Of a DNA stretch of 12,722 bases, positions 12,197 to 12,722 are shown one piece after another (position 1 is the first letter of the stretch; each line of letters starts with the position of its first letter). The position numbers and the translations under genes were made by a program. This stretch comes from JBMYRH01 sp049602155 (GTDB lineage Bacteria > Myxococcota_A > UBA9042 > PHBI01 > JBMYRH01), in assembly GCA_049602155.1 (NCBI GenBank), contig JBMYRH010000056.1, positions 1 through 12,722 of the forward strand. Reading direction: 5' to 3'. The notes beneath the pieces are model-generated. The model was not told the DNA's origin, searched no databases, and was given only the letters and a program-made list of their open reading frames with translations.

Positions 12197-12722
12197 GGGA
12201 GCGACCGGAGGGAACGAAGTGAGCGGAGGGGCTCCACCTGGACCCCGGCATAGAGTGTGGAGAAACACGCAGCGACCCATCGTCCACCGAGACGGTCAGC
12301 CCTGCGAGACCTCAGCGACCCGAAGGGGAGCGGCCGGAGCGAACCCAAAGGGTGAGCGGAGGGGAACGAAGTGAGCGGAGGAGCTGTCCCCTCGAACCCT
12401 GCGGAGGGCCTGGGGAAGCACGAAGCGACCCATCGTCCACCGAGACGGTCAGCCCCGCGAGACCTCAGCGACCCGAAGGGGAGCGGCCGGAGTGAACCCG
12501 AAGGGTGAGCGGAGGGGAACGGAGTGAGCGGAGGGGCTGCCGCTGGACCCCGGCGGAGGGCCTGGGGAAGCACGAAGCGACCCATCGTCCACCGAGAGGG
12601 TCAGCCCCGCGAGACCTCAGCGACCCGAAGGGGAGCGGCCGGAGCGAACCCAAGGCGAGCGCAGGGGCGGCCAGGGGCGCTGCCCCTGGACCCCGGCTCC
12701 GGGCATGAGCCAGGCGGCTGCG
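12197..12722. repeat. Tandem repeat array, 152-153-base period
   Basis: Three near-identical units start at 12273, 12426 and 12578 (each with CGACCCATCGTCCACCGAGA), preceded by a half unit from about 12197 and running off the window edge. Units 1 and 2 are 153 and 152 bases long and differ at a few single positions and in one short block (about 12382-12400 against 12535-12552). Within each unit, GTGAGCGGAG recurs 20 bases apart, followed by a G-rich segment and TGGACCCCGG or a variant. Unit 3 changes after its first ~75 bases, replacing the inner GTGAGCGGAG copies with a hairpin segment. Minus-strand open frames of up to 139 codons cross the array but have a repetitive Leu/Arg/Ser/Pro-rich product and are not believable genes. 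Confidence 0.9.
12671..12689. repeat. Perfect hairpin at the end of repeat unit 3
   Basis: CCAGGGGC (12671-12678) and GCCCCTGG (12682-12689) form an 8-base stem with a 3-base loop, followed by ACCCCGG. In units 1 and 2 the corresponding place (GGAGCTGTCCCCTCGAACCC, GGGGCTGCCGCTGGACCCC) pairs less well, so the hairpin is best preserved here. No T tract follows. Confidence 0.6.

Noticed and set aside
12166..12585. 139-codon minus-strand open frame across the tandem array
   Set aside because: Its product simply translates the DNA repeat (recurring GSLRPLPFGSLRSR); it stays open because one unit is 153 bases long, a multiple of three.
12197..12722. CRISPR array
   Set aside because: The units are 152-153 bases, conserved nearly throughout, without short repeats alternating with unique spacers, and no cas genes are present.

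Overview
The window looks like a piece of a high-GC chromosome from the Myxococcota or a related deltaproteobacterial lineage (Polyangia or Bradymonadia type). The basis is: a Tat-exported DUF1552 protein paired with a DUF1592-type c-haem lipoprotein; lipoproteins with Thr/Asp/Ala/Gln or Asp/Pro/Glu-rich linkers; a short Cys-rich module typical of such lipoproteins; and a small secreted protein ending in a MYXO-CTERM-like tail. DUF1552/DUF1592 pairs also occur in Planctomycetes, so the assignment is an inference. No plasmid, phage or transposase gene is visible.

Left part (1-3973). Bases 1-371 hold no gene. They contain a degenerate initiator-tRNA-like 3' part (about 231-282) followed by a strong bidirectional hairpin terminator (288-315), which also ends the minus-strand gene to its right. 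That gene (372-1460) encodes an Old Yellow Enzyme-family flavin oxidoreductase. Next is a small unknown minus-strand gene (1633-1863), preceded by what may be a frameshifted reading frame (1860-2194). A plus-strand two-gene operon follows: a metallo-beta-lactamase-fold protein with a degenerate metal site (2300-3073), overlapping by 4 bases a multi-spanning DUF1295/steroid-5-alpha-reductase-like membrane protein (3070-3945).

Middle part (4043-9165). Two plus-strand genes come first: a small secreted or lipoprotein-like protein, and a 94-residue protein that faintly resembles the C-terminal end of a secreted alpha/beta hydrolase. They converge on a minus-strand operon, which is the centrepiece. 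Its first gene (7879-9165) encodes a DUF1552 protein with a twin-arginine signal. Its second (4997-7882) encodes a 961-residue lipoprotein with two CxxCH haem sites, the usual DUF1587-1595-1592-1588-1585 series, and at the C-terminus two tandem modules that I recognise as CBM2-type carbohydrate-binding domains. This joins a surface redox-type protein to polysaccharide binding.

Right part (9166-12722). A 395-base divergent intergenic region separates the operon from a 628-residue lipoprotein of unknown function (9561-11447) that looks like an all-helical toroid. A minus-strand gene for a small secreted protein with a MYXO-CTERM-like anchor follows (11554-12099). The last ~525 bases are a non-coding tandem array with a period of 152-153 bases that runs off the window edge.

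Working model (inference): the DUF1552/DUF1592-CBM2 operon, the divergent helical lipoprotein and possibly the hydrolase-like remnant form an envelope-exposed set acting on or attached to a polysaccharide. The left-hand genes are ordinary accessory metabolism.
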